In this document: one piece after another, positions 35,816-45,899 of the stretch
Layout: every line of letters starts with the position of its first letter
Numbering within the stretch: the stretch's first letter is position 1
Source of the DNA: Mediterraneibacter gnavus ATCC 29149
Lineage (GTDB): Bacteria; Bacillota; Clostridia; Lachnospirales; Lachnospiraceae
Length of the DNA stretch: 64,000 bases
Direction: 5' to 3'
Assembly: GCF_008121495.1 (NCBI RefSeq)
Contig: NZ_CP043051.1
Span: 186,001 to 250,000 of the forward strand
Position numbers and translations under genes: made by a program
Notes under the pieces: generated by a model
Database searches by the model: none
Seen by the model: the letters and a program-made list of their open reading frames with translations, nothing else
What the model was told of the DNA's origin: nothing

Positions 35816-38044
35816 TTAAAAAACATGCATCGGATTGAAATCAAACTGAATCCGCATCTTGCGATATCCCGGATTTACTTCAATATATTGTTCCAATCCG
35901 TTCTTTATCCTCACAAGTGTATCATAATTTTCATCTTTTATGTAGATTACTTTGCGATACACATCATTAATCTTTCCGATTCCCGGACTTGCAGGTCCGA
36001 TGATCTTCGCAGTTTCTTTCGGAGCAATCCGGATCGAAAACTCTTTTAAATACTTACACCCTGTCTCTAACAGCACCTCATCCTCACAGCTTACCAGAAC
36101 TGCAAGCAGATTTTCTACCGGGGGATATCCCATGATCTGCCGATACCGGATCTCCTCCTCATAAAACGCCTCATAATCCTGTGCTGCGGCGGTTACGATA
36201 CTGTAATGCGTGGGAGTGTAGGTCTGGATCACAGCTTCTCCTTCTTTCTGCCCCCGTCCGGCTCGCCCTGCCGCCTGTGTCAAAAGCTGGAAGGTGCGCT
36301 CCCCGGAACGATAATCATCTGAATACAACGACATATCTGCCGCCAGCACACCAACTAACGTAACATTCGGAAAATCGTGTCCTTTTACGATCATCTGCGT
36401 TCCGACCAGTACATCTGCTTCTCCATTCGCAAATGCAGACAAGATTTTTTCATGGCCGTCTTTCTGTCTTGTTGTGTCCATGTCCATACGAAGAACTCTT
36501 GCCTGCGGAAACTGTGCTTTTACAATGTCTTCGATCTGCTGTGTTCCTGCCCGAAATTCTCCGATATGTCTGGAGCCGCACTCCGGGCAGACAGGTGTCC
36601 TTGGTTCTTCATATCCGCAGTAATGACAGACCATCTTTCCGTTTCTGTGATACGACAGCGAAACATCGCAGTGCGGACACTTTACCACATGGCCGCACTC
36701 TCTGCAGGAAAGAAACCCTGCATACCCTCTCCTGTTTAAAAACAACATGATCTGTTCTTGTTTTTCCAGCCGGTCTTCCATCAACTCCTGCAGATGCCGG
36801 CTTAAGATCGAACGGTTGCCTTCTTTTAACTCCTGCCTGAGATCCGCTACATAGACGCTCGCCATCTTTTGCATTCCCGAACGGTTCTTCAATTCCAGCA
36901 GGCGGTACTCCCCGTTTTTTGAGCGATACATTGCTTCCAGAGACGGGGTTGCCGAGCCAAGTACTACGCTGGCATGTTCCAGATTTGCCCGCTCTATGGC
37001 AGTCTCTCTGGCATGATATCTTGGTATCTGTTCACTTTTATAAGTTGTTTCATGTTCCTCATCAATAACGATCAGCCCCAGCTCCGGAAATGGTGTAAAC
37101 AAGGCGGACCGCGGGCCGATCATCACGTCGATCTCTCCCGCTTTTGCCCGCATCAACTGATCATAACGCTCTCCGGCAGACATTCTGGAATTTAAGATGG
37201 ATACCCGATTTCCAAAACGCCGGTAAAACCGCATCACTGTCTGATACGTCAGTGCAATCTCAGGAATCAGGACAATCGCCTGTTTTCCCTCACTGACCAC
37301 CCGGCGGATCATCTCAATATAAACTTCCGTTTTTCCACTGCCGGTCACACCGTACAACAAATAAGCTGCCCGCACATCTCTGCTGTACTCCTGCCAGAAG
37401 CACTCGATCGCATGCTCCTGCTCTGCCGTAAACACAAGAGTTTTTGCTCTCTGCTCTTTTTCTTTCACCGGATTTCGAAACACCTGCTCTGATTCCAGAA
37501 CTGCCACCTGCTGTTCTTCCAATGCATTGACGACACTGCGCGTAATATTCAGTTTTTTCGTAATCAGTTCGTATTCAATGACCGGATCCTCCAGAAGTGC
37601 TTCCAGAAGTCTTGCTCTCGCCTTCTGATTCTTCTGCTGATAATAATGCAGCTGCGCTTCTGCCCGTTCTTTGCCAAGCAGCAGACGGACATACTTTTTG
37701 ATCTTGGCATTCTCTTTTTGTTTGATCGGCAATACCGTCTTGAGTGCCTGGATCATCGTTCCGCCATAATGTTCTTTCATCCATGCCGCCAGCGCGATCA
37801 GCTTCGCCTCGATCTCTACACTATTTCTGGAAATATCTTCGATCTCCTTGACTTTGGAAAGATCATAGTCGCAAGTCTCTGAAATTCCTACCACATAGCC
37901 TTTCGTCTGCCGGTTGCCTTTCCCAAACGGAATCACAACCTCCATTCCCACATTCAGCTCTTCTTTTAACCACTCCGGAATTCGATATTGAAAGATCCGA
38001 TCCAGTTTTTCATGTTTTATATCTACAATAATATCTGCAAACAA
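35816..38044 (-). CDS. priA: Primosomal replication restart helicase
   Basis: This 742-residue DNA helicase restarts stalled forks. The N-terminal 3'-binding domain (FADIIVDIKHEKLDRIFQYRIP) is followed by Walker A GVTGSGKTE (about 230-238), DEEH, SATPS and a zinc-binding segment of paired cysteines (CRECGHVVKCPHC, CHYCGYEEPRTPVCPEC). The helicase C-domain ends with QAAGRAGRG. The start is a TTG at 38044, matching the family N-terminus, with AGGGG 7 nt upstream; no in-frame ATG fits. Confidence 0.95.
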   Translation of the reverse strand: MFADIIVDIKHEKLDRIFQYRIPEWLKEELNVGMEVVIPFGKGNRQTKGYVVGISETCDYDLSKVKEIEDISRNSVEIEAKLIALAAWMKEHYGGTMIQALKTVLPIKQKENAKIKKYVRLLLGKERAEAQLHYYQQKNQKARARLLEALLEDPVIEYELITKKLNITRSVVNALEEQQVAVLESEQVFRNPVKEKEQRAKTLVFTAEQEHAIECFWQEYSRDVRAAYLLYGVTGSGKTEVYIEMIRRVVSEGKQAIVLIPEIALTYQTVMRFYRRFGNRVSILNSRMSAGERYDQLMRAKAGEIDVMIGPRSALFTPFPELGLIVIDEEHETTYKSEQIPRYHARETAIERANLEHASVVLGSATPSLEAMYRSKNGEYRLLELKNRSGMQKMASVYVADLRQELKEGNRSILSRHLQELMEDRLEKQEQIMLFLNRRGYAGFLSCRECGHVVKCPHCDVSLSYHRNGKMVCHYCGYEEPRTPVCPECGSRHIGEFRAGTQQIEDIVKAQFPQARVLRMDMDTTRQKDGHEKILSAFANGEADVLVGTQMIVKGHDFPNVTLVGVLAADMSLYSDDYRSGERTFQLLTQAAGRAGRGQKEGEAVIQTYTPTHYSIVTAAAQDYEAFYEEEIRYRQIMGYPPVENLLAVLVSCEDEVLLETGCKYLKEFSIRIAPKETAKIIGPASPGIGKINDVYRKVIYIKDENYDTLVRIKNGLEQYIEVNPGYRKMRIQFDFNPMHVF

Positions 38045-38058
38045 TCCATTTCCCCTGC

Positions 38059-39534
38059 TTATTTTTTCTGTTCCTCTTCCAGTTCTGTTAAGATCTCCGC
38101 AATCAGAACCCGCTCATCCATCGGATGCTTCACACCTTCGATCTCCTGGTAATCTTCATGCCCTTTTCCTGCAAGCACGATCACCTCCCCGGTCTGCCCG
38201 TGTGTGATCGCATAACGGATGGCTTCTTTCCTGTCTATGATTTCCACATACGCTCCGTCCGTCTTTTCGATTCCCACTTTGATGTCATCGATGATCGCCT
38301 GCGGCTCTTCAAATCTCGGATTATCGGAAGTGATGATCGTCAGATCTGCCAGACGGCCGGACACTTCTCCCATCTCAAAGCGTCGGTCTCTGGAACGGTT
38401 TCCACCGCATCCGAACAGACATACCAGACGTTTTGGATGATATTCTTTTAACGTGGTCAAAAGACTCTCCAGACTCATGGCATTGTGTGCATAGTCGATC
38501 ATCAGAGTGAATTCATCAGACACTTTCACCATCTCGATTCTGCCCTTAACCTTCGCCTTTTTCAAAGCCGCCTGAATGTGCTCTTTCGGCACATCAAAGT
38601 GTCTGCACACTGCAATCGCTGTCAGTGAATTGTAAACACTGAATGTTCCCGGTACATCAATCTCCACATCAAAATCCATGACTCCTGCCACATGATATGC
38701 CACACCGAGATATCCCGGTCTGGACACCAGATTTACATCTTCAGCCCGCAGATCCGCCTCTTTGCAGAAACCAAATGTCTCCACTTTACATGTAGCATTT
38801 TTAAATACATCCTTAAAATACCTGTCATCTGCATTGGCAATTCCAACCCTGCACTGCTGGAACAGTAAGCCTTTGCATCTTTTATAATCTTCAAAATCCT
38901 TGTGTTCATTCGGTCCGATATGATCTTTTCCAAGATTTGTGAAAATCCCGATTTCAAACGGAATCCCTGCTGTCCGGTGCAGCATCAGTCCCTGGGATGA
39001 CACCTCCATGACCACGCTGTCACAGCCGGCTTCCACCATTTTAGCAAAATACTGATGAATGGTATAAGATTCCGGTGTCGTATTCGCTGCCGGAATCACT
39101 TCCTCTCCGATAATGGCCTCAATGGTTCCGATCAGTCCTACTTTATGTCCGACTCCCTCCAGAATGGATTTGATCATATAGGTCGTGGTCGTCTTTCCTT
39201 TTGTCCCTGTAATTCCAATAATGTGCAGCTTCTCTGCCGGATAGCCGAAATAAGCGGCAGAAGCAAGTGCGAGTGCGTACCTTGTGTCTTCCACACGGAT
39301 CACAGTCATTCCCGCCGGTGCCTCTACATCCTGCTGCACGATCACGGCTTTTGCTCCTTTTTTTGCCACATCAGCTACATACTGATGTCCGTCTGAGACA
39401 GCGCCGCTGATGCATACAAACACAGATCCTTCTTCTACTTTACGGGAGTCATTGATCAATGTTGTAATTTCGATCTTGTCACTCCCCTGTACTACTTCAT
39501 ATTCCAAACGTTCCAATAACTGTTTTAAAATCAT
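38059..39534 (-). CDS. murE: UDP-MurNAc-tripeptide synthetase, probably meso-DAP adding
   Basis: This 491-residue Mur ligase adds the third amino acid to the peptidoglycan precursor. ATP-binding GTKGKTTT near 109, NTTPES, the carbamylated-Lys region and the substrate motif DNPR (SDNPRFEEP near 404) are visible. DNPR predicts meso-diaminopimelate. First gene of the operon; ATG 39534 follows AGGAGG. A weak promoter-like pair (TTGCAA, 17 bp, TATCCT) lies upstream. Confidence 0.96.
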   Translation of the reverse strand: MILKQLLERLEYEVVQGSDKIEITTLINDSRKVEEGSVFVCISGAVSDGHQYVADVAKKGAKAVIVQQDVEAPAGMTVIRVEDTRYALALASAAYFGYPAEKLHIIGITGTKGKTTTTYMIKSILEGVGHKVGLIGTIEAIIGEEVIPAANTTPESYTIHQYFAKMVEAGCDSVVMEVSSQGLMLHRTAGIPFEIGIFTNLGKDHIGPNEHKDFEDYKRCKGLLFQQCRVGIANADDRYFKDVFKNATCKVETFGFCKEADLRAEDVNLVSRPGYLGVAYHVAGVMDFDVEIDVPGTFSVYNSLTAIAVCRHFDVPKEHIQAALKKAKVKGRIEMVKVSDEFTLMIDYAHNAMSLESLLTTLKEYHPKRLVCLFGCGGNRSRDRRFEMGEVSGRLADLTIITSDNPRFEEPQAIIDDIKVGIEKTDGAYVEIIDRKEAIRYAITHGQTGEVIVLAGKGHEDYQEIEGVKHPMDERVLIAEILTELEEEQKK

Positions 39535-39620
39535 AACTGTTCCTCCTGATCAAAGAGATTTTCATCCCTGCATACATTCTATAGGATACCATAAAACAAT
39601 CTCAGTTGCAAAAGCTGATA

Positions 39621-39667
39621 GAAAAAAGAGCCCGGATGAATCGGAAATCTTTTCCTTTTCATCCGGG
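39621..39667 (-). terminator. Terminator of the surface-protein gene
   Basis: The 10-bp stem CCCGGATGAA / TTCATCCGGG is followed on the minus strand by CTCTTTTTTC. Confidence 0.9.
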
Positions 39668-39702
39668 TTTGTTATCTTCTGCAAAATAATACTGCAGATT
39701 TC

Positions 39703-42700
39703 CTATCTTGTAAGGTAGAACGTTACAGAAGTCGTATCGCCATACTGCAGCATCCGATACCCTTCTTCTCCCTCTTCCAGTTCATAGCTTGCCGGCAGAT
39801 CTTCTTTTACCATAGACAGATCAAATCTAAATTCTCCCGTCTCAGTTCCTGTATGTGTCCACTGTCCGGTACGAACACGGCCATCAATAAATACCGTATA
39901 ATTTACTGTTGTCGTGCGTTCTTCTACTTCCGGCTCTAATACTTTCACATAAACATCAAAACTGCTGTTGTTTCCAGCTGCATCGTATGCATAGAAGCGA
40001 ACTTTATATTCACCAGGTGTCTTGGATGTAAATGGCTGATATCCATCCAGACCGTGTTCCAATCCCCATTTGTCAACCTTAAATGTTGCTGTCCCAGAAT
40101 TGTCACTTACCCACTCTGGTTTTGTGAACATCTCGACCAACTTTTCTTCGGTATACTCTTCACCCTCATTGACCGGGATCTCTTTTCTGTATCCGTTTGC
40201 TGCCTCGATAGCTGCATAATCAATAACCGGTGCTTCTTTGTCAATATTGGTGATACTGAATAGATGAGCATCTCCTGTCACTCCTGTCACACTTGTCAGC
40301 GTCACACTGTACTCTCCGTTTGCATTAAATACCTTTGTGAATGTTCTCTTATTAACCTGTTTCCATCCTTCCGGTGCCACACAATCTGTAGATGTCTTAA
40401 TTGTCACTGTCACGTCTTTGTTTGTCCAGTCTGTAATATCCTGTGTCAGTTCCACAACTATTGGTCTCGAATTATCGATCCGTTTTACTTCTACAAACTG
40501 TGGCTCTGATACATTTCCTGCAAGGTCTGTTACGGTAAAGTTTTTATCTTTCCAGTTTGCATAGAATGTCTTCACGTAAACAAATACGCCATTCTCTTCA
40601 CCCTTAAGTGACCATCCTTCATCCGGCAGCTGAATTTCTTCACTTGTTTCCAGACGGACTTCTTTGGACTGTGCCTGTGTCTTGTTGTCTACGATCCAGT
40701 TAAATGTAGGTGCAGTTGTGTCATAGTAGAATGTCACGGATTTCGCATTGCCTGCATTGTCTGTTACAACTGCTGTGTTTTCGCCTTCTTTTACACCGAG
40801 TTTTTCGATATCTGTGAGATATTTGTATTTGCTGTTGATGACTGTGATTGTATTATTGACTTTGAGTTCCTTGACTCCCTCTGTATCATGTACAGCAATT
40901 CCCGTGATCTTGCGGAAGCGGTCACCATTTCCTTCACCCTTAACACTTACATTCGGCGCCTGTTTGTCGATAGCCGTATTCGTGATTACCAGCTGACCAT
41001 TTTCGTCAAACGGATATACATCCTCATCTTTCATCTTCTCAACACTATAAGTAGTTTCATATCCGTCAATCGTCTCGATTGCTTCAATACTATAAATTGG
41101 ATAATATGGATATTCTTCTTTTCCGGACTCATATTCGACCATATCTTTCCATGTATGGGTATATCCATTTTCTTCATTCAAGACAACTTCTTCGATTTCA
41201 GTTACCCAGTCATTGATAAATCCGCGTTTCACAAAACTTACTTTAATTTCCGGACGGTTTGCTTCATCACCGCCTGCCCATTCTACTTTGACAGTCTTGT
41301 CTTGTTTTCTGACATTTAATGCATAGGTTGCTTTATACGCGCGTTCTCCTGCCTCTTCTAATGTAATCTTATAATTTTTAGCAGGAGTTCCCGGGCTGAC
41401 TCTCCACTGGGCTTTTTCACCGACCTTGTTATAGCGCGGAACCTTTTCAAACGTATATACATAGTCCTGAGGTGCAGGTCCCGGGGAGAATGTGACATTA
41501 TTTCCCTGTGTATCTGCAGCATTAGCAGAACTGCTTTCATCGATCAGTCTTGGTGTCAGAAGTGCTGGTCTCACACCTGCCAGATTGTCCTGATCTTCCC
41601 AGTGATATACGAGTGTCCACGTATCTGTTGCTTTCAGATCATCAAACACTGCAAATACTGTCATATCTCCTTCCACCACTGTCTGGTCCGTGACTTCCTG
41701 ACCACTTCCATCTTTTGCAGTATTCCATCCTGTAAAGACAAATCCATTTTTCTCTGGATTTTCCGGGAGTTTGTCACCGATCATTTCTCCAACTGGAATT
41801 TTTTCTGTTGTCAGTGTTCCATTAACATCAAAGGTAACCGTAGCATCTGTACTGATACCTTTTAATGGCAGATTGCACCATGTTCCTTTTTCCTCATCTC
41901 CAAATTCAGACTTCAGATAAGTATCCTCACTGCCCTCTGGAACTTCCAGCGTAGAAGTCTGTGCTGCATCCTTAAATGGCGAATTCTCGTTATGCTCTGG
42001 CTCTACCGTTGGAGGTGTCGCACCTTCCATCACTACATGGAACTCCACTTTCTCTCCAGGCTGTCCATAAGATTCTGCAACTCCAAATGCGGCGCCGCTG
42101 ATAGATTTCAAACTTGCCGGCAGTGTAATATTTAAGTATCCTGAAGCAAGAAATGCCCCCGGTCCGATTTTTTCCACTTTCGGCATATTGACTGTTACCA
42201 GATTTCTACATTTGCTAAATCCCCACTGAGAAATCTTCGTTACATTTGGTATATTAACCTCTGTCAGTTTCTCTGCTCCGGAAAAAGCAGACGCTTTGAT
42301 TATCTGTGCATCTTCGATTTTTACAGATGTCAGATTTTTTGTCTTCCAAAATGCATAACTTCCAATATCTGTAAATCCGCCTAATTCAACTGTAGTCAGA
42401 CTGGCTTTTTCTGAGAACGTCCATCCCGGAAATACGGTTGACTGCGCCCCCTTCTTATCTTCATATGTCAGACCATTTTTCAGATTACATTTAAATTCCT
42501 GGATCTGATTTACATTTTTCTGGATGTACTCCAGATCCCCCGCTGTCACCTTACCTGATACAAACTCCAGAGAAGTCACCTGATCTGCCGTGATGCCTGC
42601 TTTTGCAACTGCATCCTCCAGACTGGTTCCTCCTGCTTCTCTTTCCTTATTGATATTCACTTTTACAACATCTTCCGGGATTGCTTCTCCTGTACAAGTA

Positions 42701-44772
42701 ATCACAATATTGCCGGTTTCATCAAACGGATATACATCTTTATCATTCTTCTCCACACTGTAAGTTACTTCATATCCATCAACAGCTCTGATTTCCTCAA
42801 TACTATAAATCGGATAGTATGGATATTTGTCTTTTCCGGACTCATACTCTACCATGTTCTCCCATGTGTGAGTATAGTTATTTTGCATATTTAAAGTGAT
42901 CTCTTCTCCCTCATCATAAGCACTTGTATTGGACCATTTCTGGCGTTTCATCTGTACCTTGATTTCAGGTCTGTTTTCTGCATCTCCTCCCACCCAGTTG
43001 ACACTGACTGTTTTATCTTGTTTTCTTGTCCGCAGAGTATAAGTAGCTTTGAATTCATAATCTCCTGTTTTTTCTGTCTTGATCTCATAATTTGTACTGT
43101 AACTGCCCGGATTTAACTTCCATTTTGCTGGCTCACCGCGCTTATTGTACCTCGGAACCTTTGTAAATTCATACTGATAATCCTGGCCTACCGGTCCCGG
43201 CTGAATCGTTACATTTCTATACTGTGTATCCGCTCCATAAGAAGCACTGCTCTCATCAATCAAAGTTGGAGCAACACTATTCGGTCTCACACCTGCCAGA
43301 TTATCCTGATCTTCCCAATGATAGGTAATGTAATAAGTGTCCGTTGCTGTCATATCTTTTTCCAACTGCAGAGAACACCATTTGTAATTCTTTGGATCAC
43401 CCCAACGCTCTGCATTGACATACGCTTCCCGAGCCTCTGCCGGTACAGTCAGCGTTGAATTCACTGCATACGCAAACGGATTGTTTTTCCCCGGTGTGAC
43501 CACGGGAGGAGTTACTCTTTCACTTGTCACATTCAGCTTTCTTCTGTTTTTCTGCTCTACAGCAAATGCACTGTCTCCCAAGGTTTCCAGTGTTGCCGGA
43601 AGCTGAAGTTCTTTCAGATTCTTAGAGCCGTAAAATGCCTTTTCTCCAATTTTCAAAACTTTTGGTACATTCAGTGCTGTCAGCGCATTACACTGATAAA
43701 ATGCCTCTGTCTCAATTTCTTTCACATGATCCAAATTCAACTCTTTAATCTTTTTTCCATTGTAGAAAGCCCTATTCTGAATTTTTACAGCATTCGGAAT
43801 AGAAACAGATACCAAAGAGGAAGTATTTTCAAATGCCTGACTTCCAATCTCCTCAAATCCGCCCAATTCTACTGTATGAAGTGCCCAGAAATTATAAAAT
43901 GCAGAATTCGGGAGCACCTTGCTGTTCTTTCCATTCTTATCCACAAATTTCAATGTATCACTCAAATTTAATTTGAATGTCTCAATGGTTTTGAAAATTC
44001 CTTTTTCTTTCGCCTTTAACAATGCCAGATCTTCTGATGTCACTGTTCCCGATACAAATTCAATGGATGTAATCTCATCTGTCACACCGGACTTTGTGAT
44101 CACATCTGACAGACTCTCTCCGCCCACTTCTACACCATTAATTTTTGCATTGACTGTTCCCTGGAGAACTTCCTGTACAACCTTGTATACTTCCAATTCA
44201 CCGGCAGATGCCAGTACCCCGCTCTCGTATGTATTATACGAACTCTTGATCGTAATCTTTACATCTGTAGCTTCTACTGCATCAAAATCGATATTACAGG
44301 AACCGCCCTGTCCAACATCTGCAAGTGTCTCCTCCTTAACTGTCTGCCAGTCAGCTTCTCCGTTTTTAACTTCGACTTTAATTTCTTTAAATCTTCCGTT
44401 GGCACCAGTCCCTTTTACCTGATAAGCAATTCGTCCTATGTTGTGAACTCCTCCAAGCGACCACTGGATCCAGTGAGGTCCTGTCTTGGAATCATACTGA
44501 CTGTGCCATCCTTTGTTGACATCTCCGTCAAATGCAAGTGATGCGTTTCCGTCTCCCCATTGAGCCGAATCCTGATAAGAACTTGCAATTGCACTTGTTT
44601 TCATCGGTTCCTTTGGAAGTGCTTCGTATTTCACACCCACTTCGTTTTGTTCCGATACTGTTCCTTCTTCTGCCCGCACTTCATTCATCCCCACTGCCGG
44701 CTGCAGAACACCAAAAAGCATTGCCAGTGTCATGACCCATACAAGCAACACTTTTTTTCTCTCTTTTTTCAT
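39703..44772 (-). CDS. Large secreted surface protein: discoidin domain, BspA-type LRRs, CnaB-like and Ig-like repeats
   Basis: A 1689-residue secreted protein. The signal peptide spans 1-34 (ends EVRA). A discoidin/F5-8C-like domain lies near 50-200, with leucine-rich repeats of BspA/LRR_5 type near 205-470. A block beginning ITYHWEDQDNLAGVRP and continuing with CnaB-like strands spans about 484-700. A second LRR block (about 705-970), an InlB-B repeat (VTFDVNG to TVFAVF, about 976-1045), a second ITYHWEDQDNLAGVRP-like block (about 1050-1265) and Ig-like domains (about 1270-1620) follow. No LPXTG, SLH or membrane anchor is visible at the C-terminus, which ends TTSVTFYLTR. Start ATG 44772 follows AGGAGG and precedes the signal peptide. 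Adhesion or glycan binding is likely. Confidence 0.88.
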   Translation of the reverse strand: MKKERKKVLLVWVMTLAMLFGVLQPAVGMNEVRAEEGTVSEQNEVGVKYEALPKEPMKTSAIASSYQDSAQWGDGNASLAFDGDVNKGWHSQYDSKTGPHWIQWSLGGVHNIGRIAYQVKGTGANGRFKEIKVEVKNGEADWQTVKEETLADVGQGGSCNIDFDAVEATDVKITIKSSYNTYESGVLASAGELEVYKVVQEVLQGTVNAKINGVEVGGESLSDVITKSGVTDEITSIEFVSGTVTSEDLALLKAKEKGIFKTIETFKLNLSDTLKFVDKNGKNSKVLPNSAFYNFWALHTVELGGFEEIGSQAFENTSSLVSVSIPNAVKIQNRAFYNGKKIKELNLDHVKEIETEAFYQCNALTALNVPKVLKIGEKAFYGSKNLKELQLPATLETLGDSAFAVEQKNRRKLNVTSERVTPPVVTPGKNNPFAYAVNSTLTVPAEAREAYVNAERWGDPKNYKWCSLQLEKDMTATDTYYITYHWEDQDNLAGVRPNSVAPTLIDESSASYGADTQYRNVTIQPGPVGQDYQYEFTKVPRYNKRGEPAKWKLNPGSYSTNYEIKTEKTGDYEFKATYTLRTRKQDKTVSVNWVGGDAENRPEIKVQMKRQKWSNTSAYDEGEEITLNMQNNYTHTWENMVEYESGKDKYPYYPIYSIEEIRAVDGYEVTYSVEKNDKDVYPFDETGNIVITCTGEAIPEDVVKVNINKEREAGGTSLEDAVAKAGITADQVTSLEFVSGKVTAGDLEYIQKNVNQIQEFKCNLKNGLTYEDKKGAQSTVFPGWTFSEKASLTTVELGGFTDIGSYAFWKTKNLTSVKIEDAQIIKASAFSGAEKLTEVNIPNVTKISQWGFSKCRNLVTVNMPKVEKIGPGAFLASGYLNITLPASLKSISGAAFGVAESYGQPGEKVEFHVVMEGATPPTVEPEHNENSPFKDAAQTSTLEVPEGSEDTYLKSEFGDEEKGTWCNLPLKGISTDATVTFDVNGTLTTEKIPVGEMIGDKLPENPEKNGFVFTGWNTAKDGSGQEVTDQTVVEGDMTVFAVFDDLKATDTWTLVYHWEDQDNLAGVRPALLTPRLIDESSSANAADTQGNNVTFSPGPAPQDYVYTFEKVPRYNKVGEKAQWRVSPGTPAKNYKITLEEAGERAYKATYALNVRKQDKTVKVEWAGGDEANRPEIKVSFVKRGFINDWVTEIEEVVLNEENGYTHTWKDMVEYESGKEEYPYYPIYSIEAIETIDGYETTYSVEKMKDEDVYPFDENGQLVITNTAIDKQAPNVSVKGEGNGDRFRKITGIAVHDTEGVKELKVNNTITVINSKYKYLTDIEKLGVKEGENTAVVTDNAGNAKSVTFYYDTTAPTFNWIVDNKTQAQSKEVRLETSEEIQLPDEGWSLKGEENGVFVYVKTFYANWKDKNFTVTDLAGNVSEPQFVEVKRIDNSRPIVVELTQDITDWTNKDVTVTIKTSTDCVAPEGWKQVNKRTFTKVFNANGEYSVTLTSVTGVTGDAHLFSITNIDKEAPVIDYAAIEAANGYRKEIPVNEGEEYTEEKLVEMFTKPEWVSDNSGTATFKVDKWGLEHGLDGYQPFTSKTPGEYKVRFYAYDAAGNNSSFDVYVKVLEPEVEERTTTVNYTVFIDGRVRTGQWTHTGTETGEFRFDLSMVKEDLPASYELEEGEEGYRMLQYGDTTSVTFYLTR

Positions 44773-44877
44773 ACCTTCATTTCCTCCTGTTTTTGTTTTG
44801 TTCCTTGCTTCATTGACTCCTTTCTCATTTTTTATAACTTCTGTACAGTTATATCCCCTAAGCATATTTACGTTTTC

Positions 44878-44906
44878 AGTATACTCTTATTCCAGCAAAA
44901 CTTCCA
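44878..44906 (-). promoter_or_regulatory. Probable promoter of the surface-protein gene
   Basis: On the minus strand TATACT (-10, 44878-44883) lies 17 bp from TGGAAG (weak -35, 44901-44906), with a leader of about 100 nt before the start codon. Confidence 0.5.
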
Positions 44907-44945
44907 TATTTTATTTGTTTTTTCTTTGTTTTTTACGTTTTTTGC

Positions 44946-44983
44946 ATAAAAAAGAGAGCTTTTCTTTTCCAGCTCTCTTTTTC
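44946..44983 (-). terminator. Terminator of the mscS operon
   Basis: The stem AAAGAGAGCT / AGCTCTCTTT (44951-44960 with 44971-44980) is followed by a T-run on the minus strand. Confidence 0.85.
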
Positions 44984-45009
44984 TGTTACTTTTACTCAAT
45001 ATTCTTTTA

Positions 45010-45897
45010 TTATTTTTCCGCCATATGCACAGTCAGCTGATTGAACGGTATCTCAATACCTTCTTCATCAAATATCAGCTTGATTTCTTCCAGAAGTCTC
45101 CATCTTGTACTCCAGTACTCCTCTGTCTTCACCCATGCGCGCAGTCCCAGTATAACAGAACTGTCAGCCAGAGAATCGACAAACACCTTGATATCCTCGT
45201 CCTGAATAATGGAATCATCCTGTTTTAACAGCGTTTCGATCAGATCTTTTGCTTTTTTCAGATCTGCATCATAGGCGATCCCTACTTTTAAATCCAACTG
45301 CCGTTCCGGTCTTGCCGTAACATTCGTCAGACTGCTGTTGGAAAGCGTTCCATTTGGAATCACGATCGTCTTATTATCTACCGTTGTCAGCTTTGTATAG
45401 AAGATCTGGATGACTTTTACCGTTCCTTCTGTTCCATCATTGGCAACAATGATGTAGTCACCTACTACAAACGGTTTCAAAAGCAGGATCAGTACGCCTC
45501 CCGCAAAGTTCGAAAGACTCCCCTGCAGCGCGAGACCGATTGCCACACCTCCGGATGCGATCAGCGCCGCAACCGAGGATGTCTCAATTCCAAAATTTGT
45601 TGCGATCATAAACAAAAGCAGTGCATACAGACCAAATTTCAAAAATGATTCAACAAACTGGATCACTCCTGTATCCGCATTTGCCCGCTGCATGGAATGC
45701 TTCACCATCTTCTGGATTCCATGGATCACCGCTCTTCCGATAAAGAAAAATACGATTGCAAGCACAACCTTAATCCCGAAAGAGATCAAGGTTGGAATCT
45801 GATCCTCAAACCACTGTACAAACTGGTTTACATCTTTTGCCACTTCTTCCGGGGACTGTACTACATCCTGGATTTCCTCTGTTGCTAAAAATGTCAC
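45010..45897 (-). CDS. mscS: Small-conductance mechanosensitive channel
   Basis: This 295-residue membrane channel relieves hypo-osmotic stress. Three helices are present; TM3 is the Gly/Ala-rich pore lining (ASGGVAIGLALQGSLSNFAGGVLILLLKPF), followed by the beta domain (VGDYIIVANDGTEGTVKVIQIFYT, IPNGTLSNSSLTN). The start is a GTG at 45897, 7 nt after AGGAGGTG. It directly follows pgeF. Confidence 0.94.
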   Translation of the reverse strand: MTFLATEEIQDVVQSPEEVAKDVNQFVQWFEDQIPTLISFGIKVVLAIVFFFIGRAVIHGIQKMVKHSMQRANADTGVIQFVESFLKFGLYALLLFMIATNFGIETSSVAALIASGGVAIGLALQGSLSNFAGGVLILLLKPFVVGDYIIVANDGTEGTVKVIQIFYTKLTTVDNKTIVIPNGTLSNSSLTNVTARPERQLDLKVGIAYDADLKKAKDLIETLLKQDDSIIQDEDIKVFVDSLADSSVILGLRAWVKTEEYWSTRWRLLEEIKLIFDEEGIEIPFNQLTVHMAEK

Positions 45898-45899
45898 TC

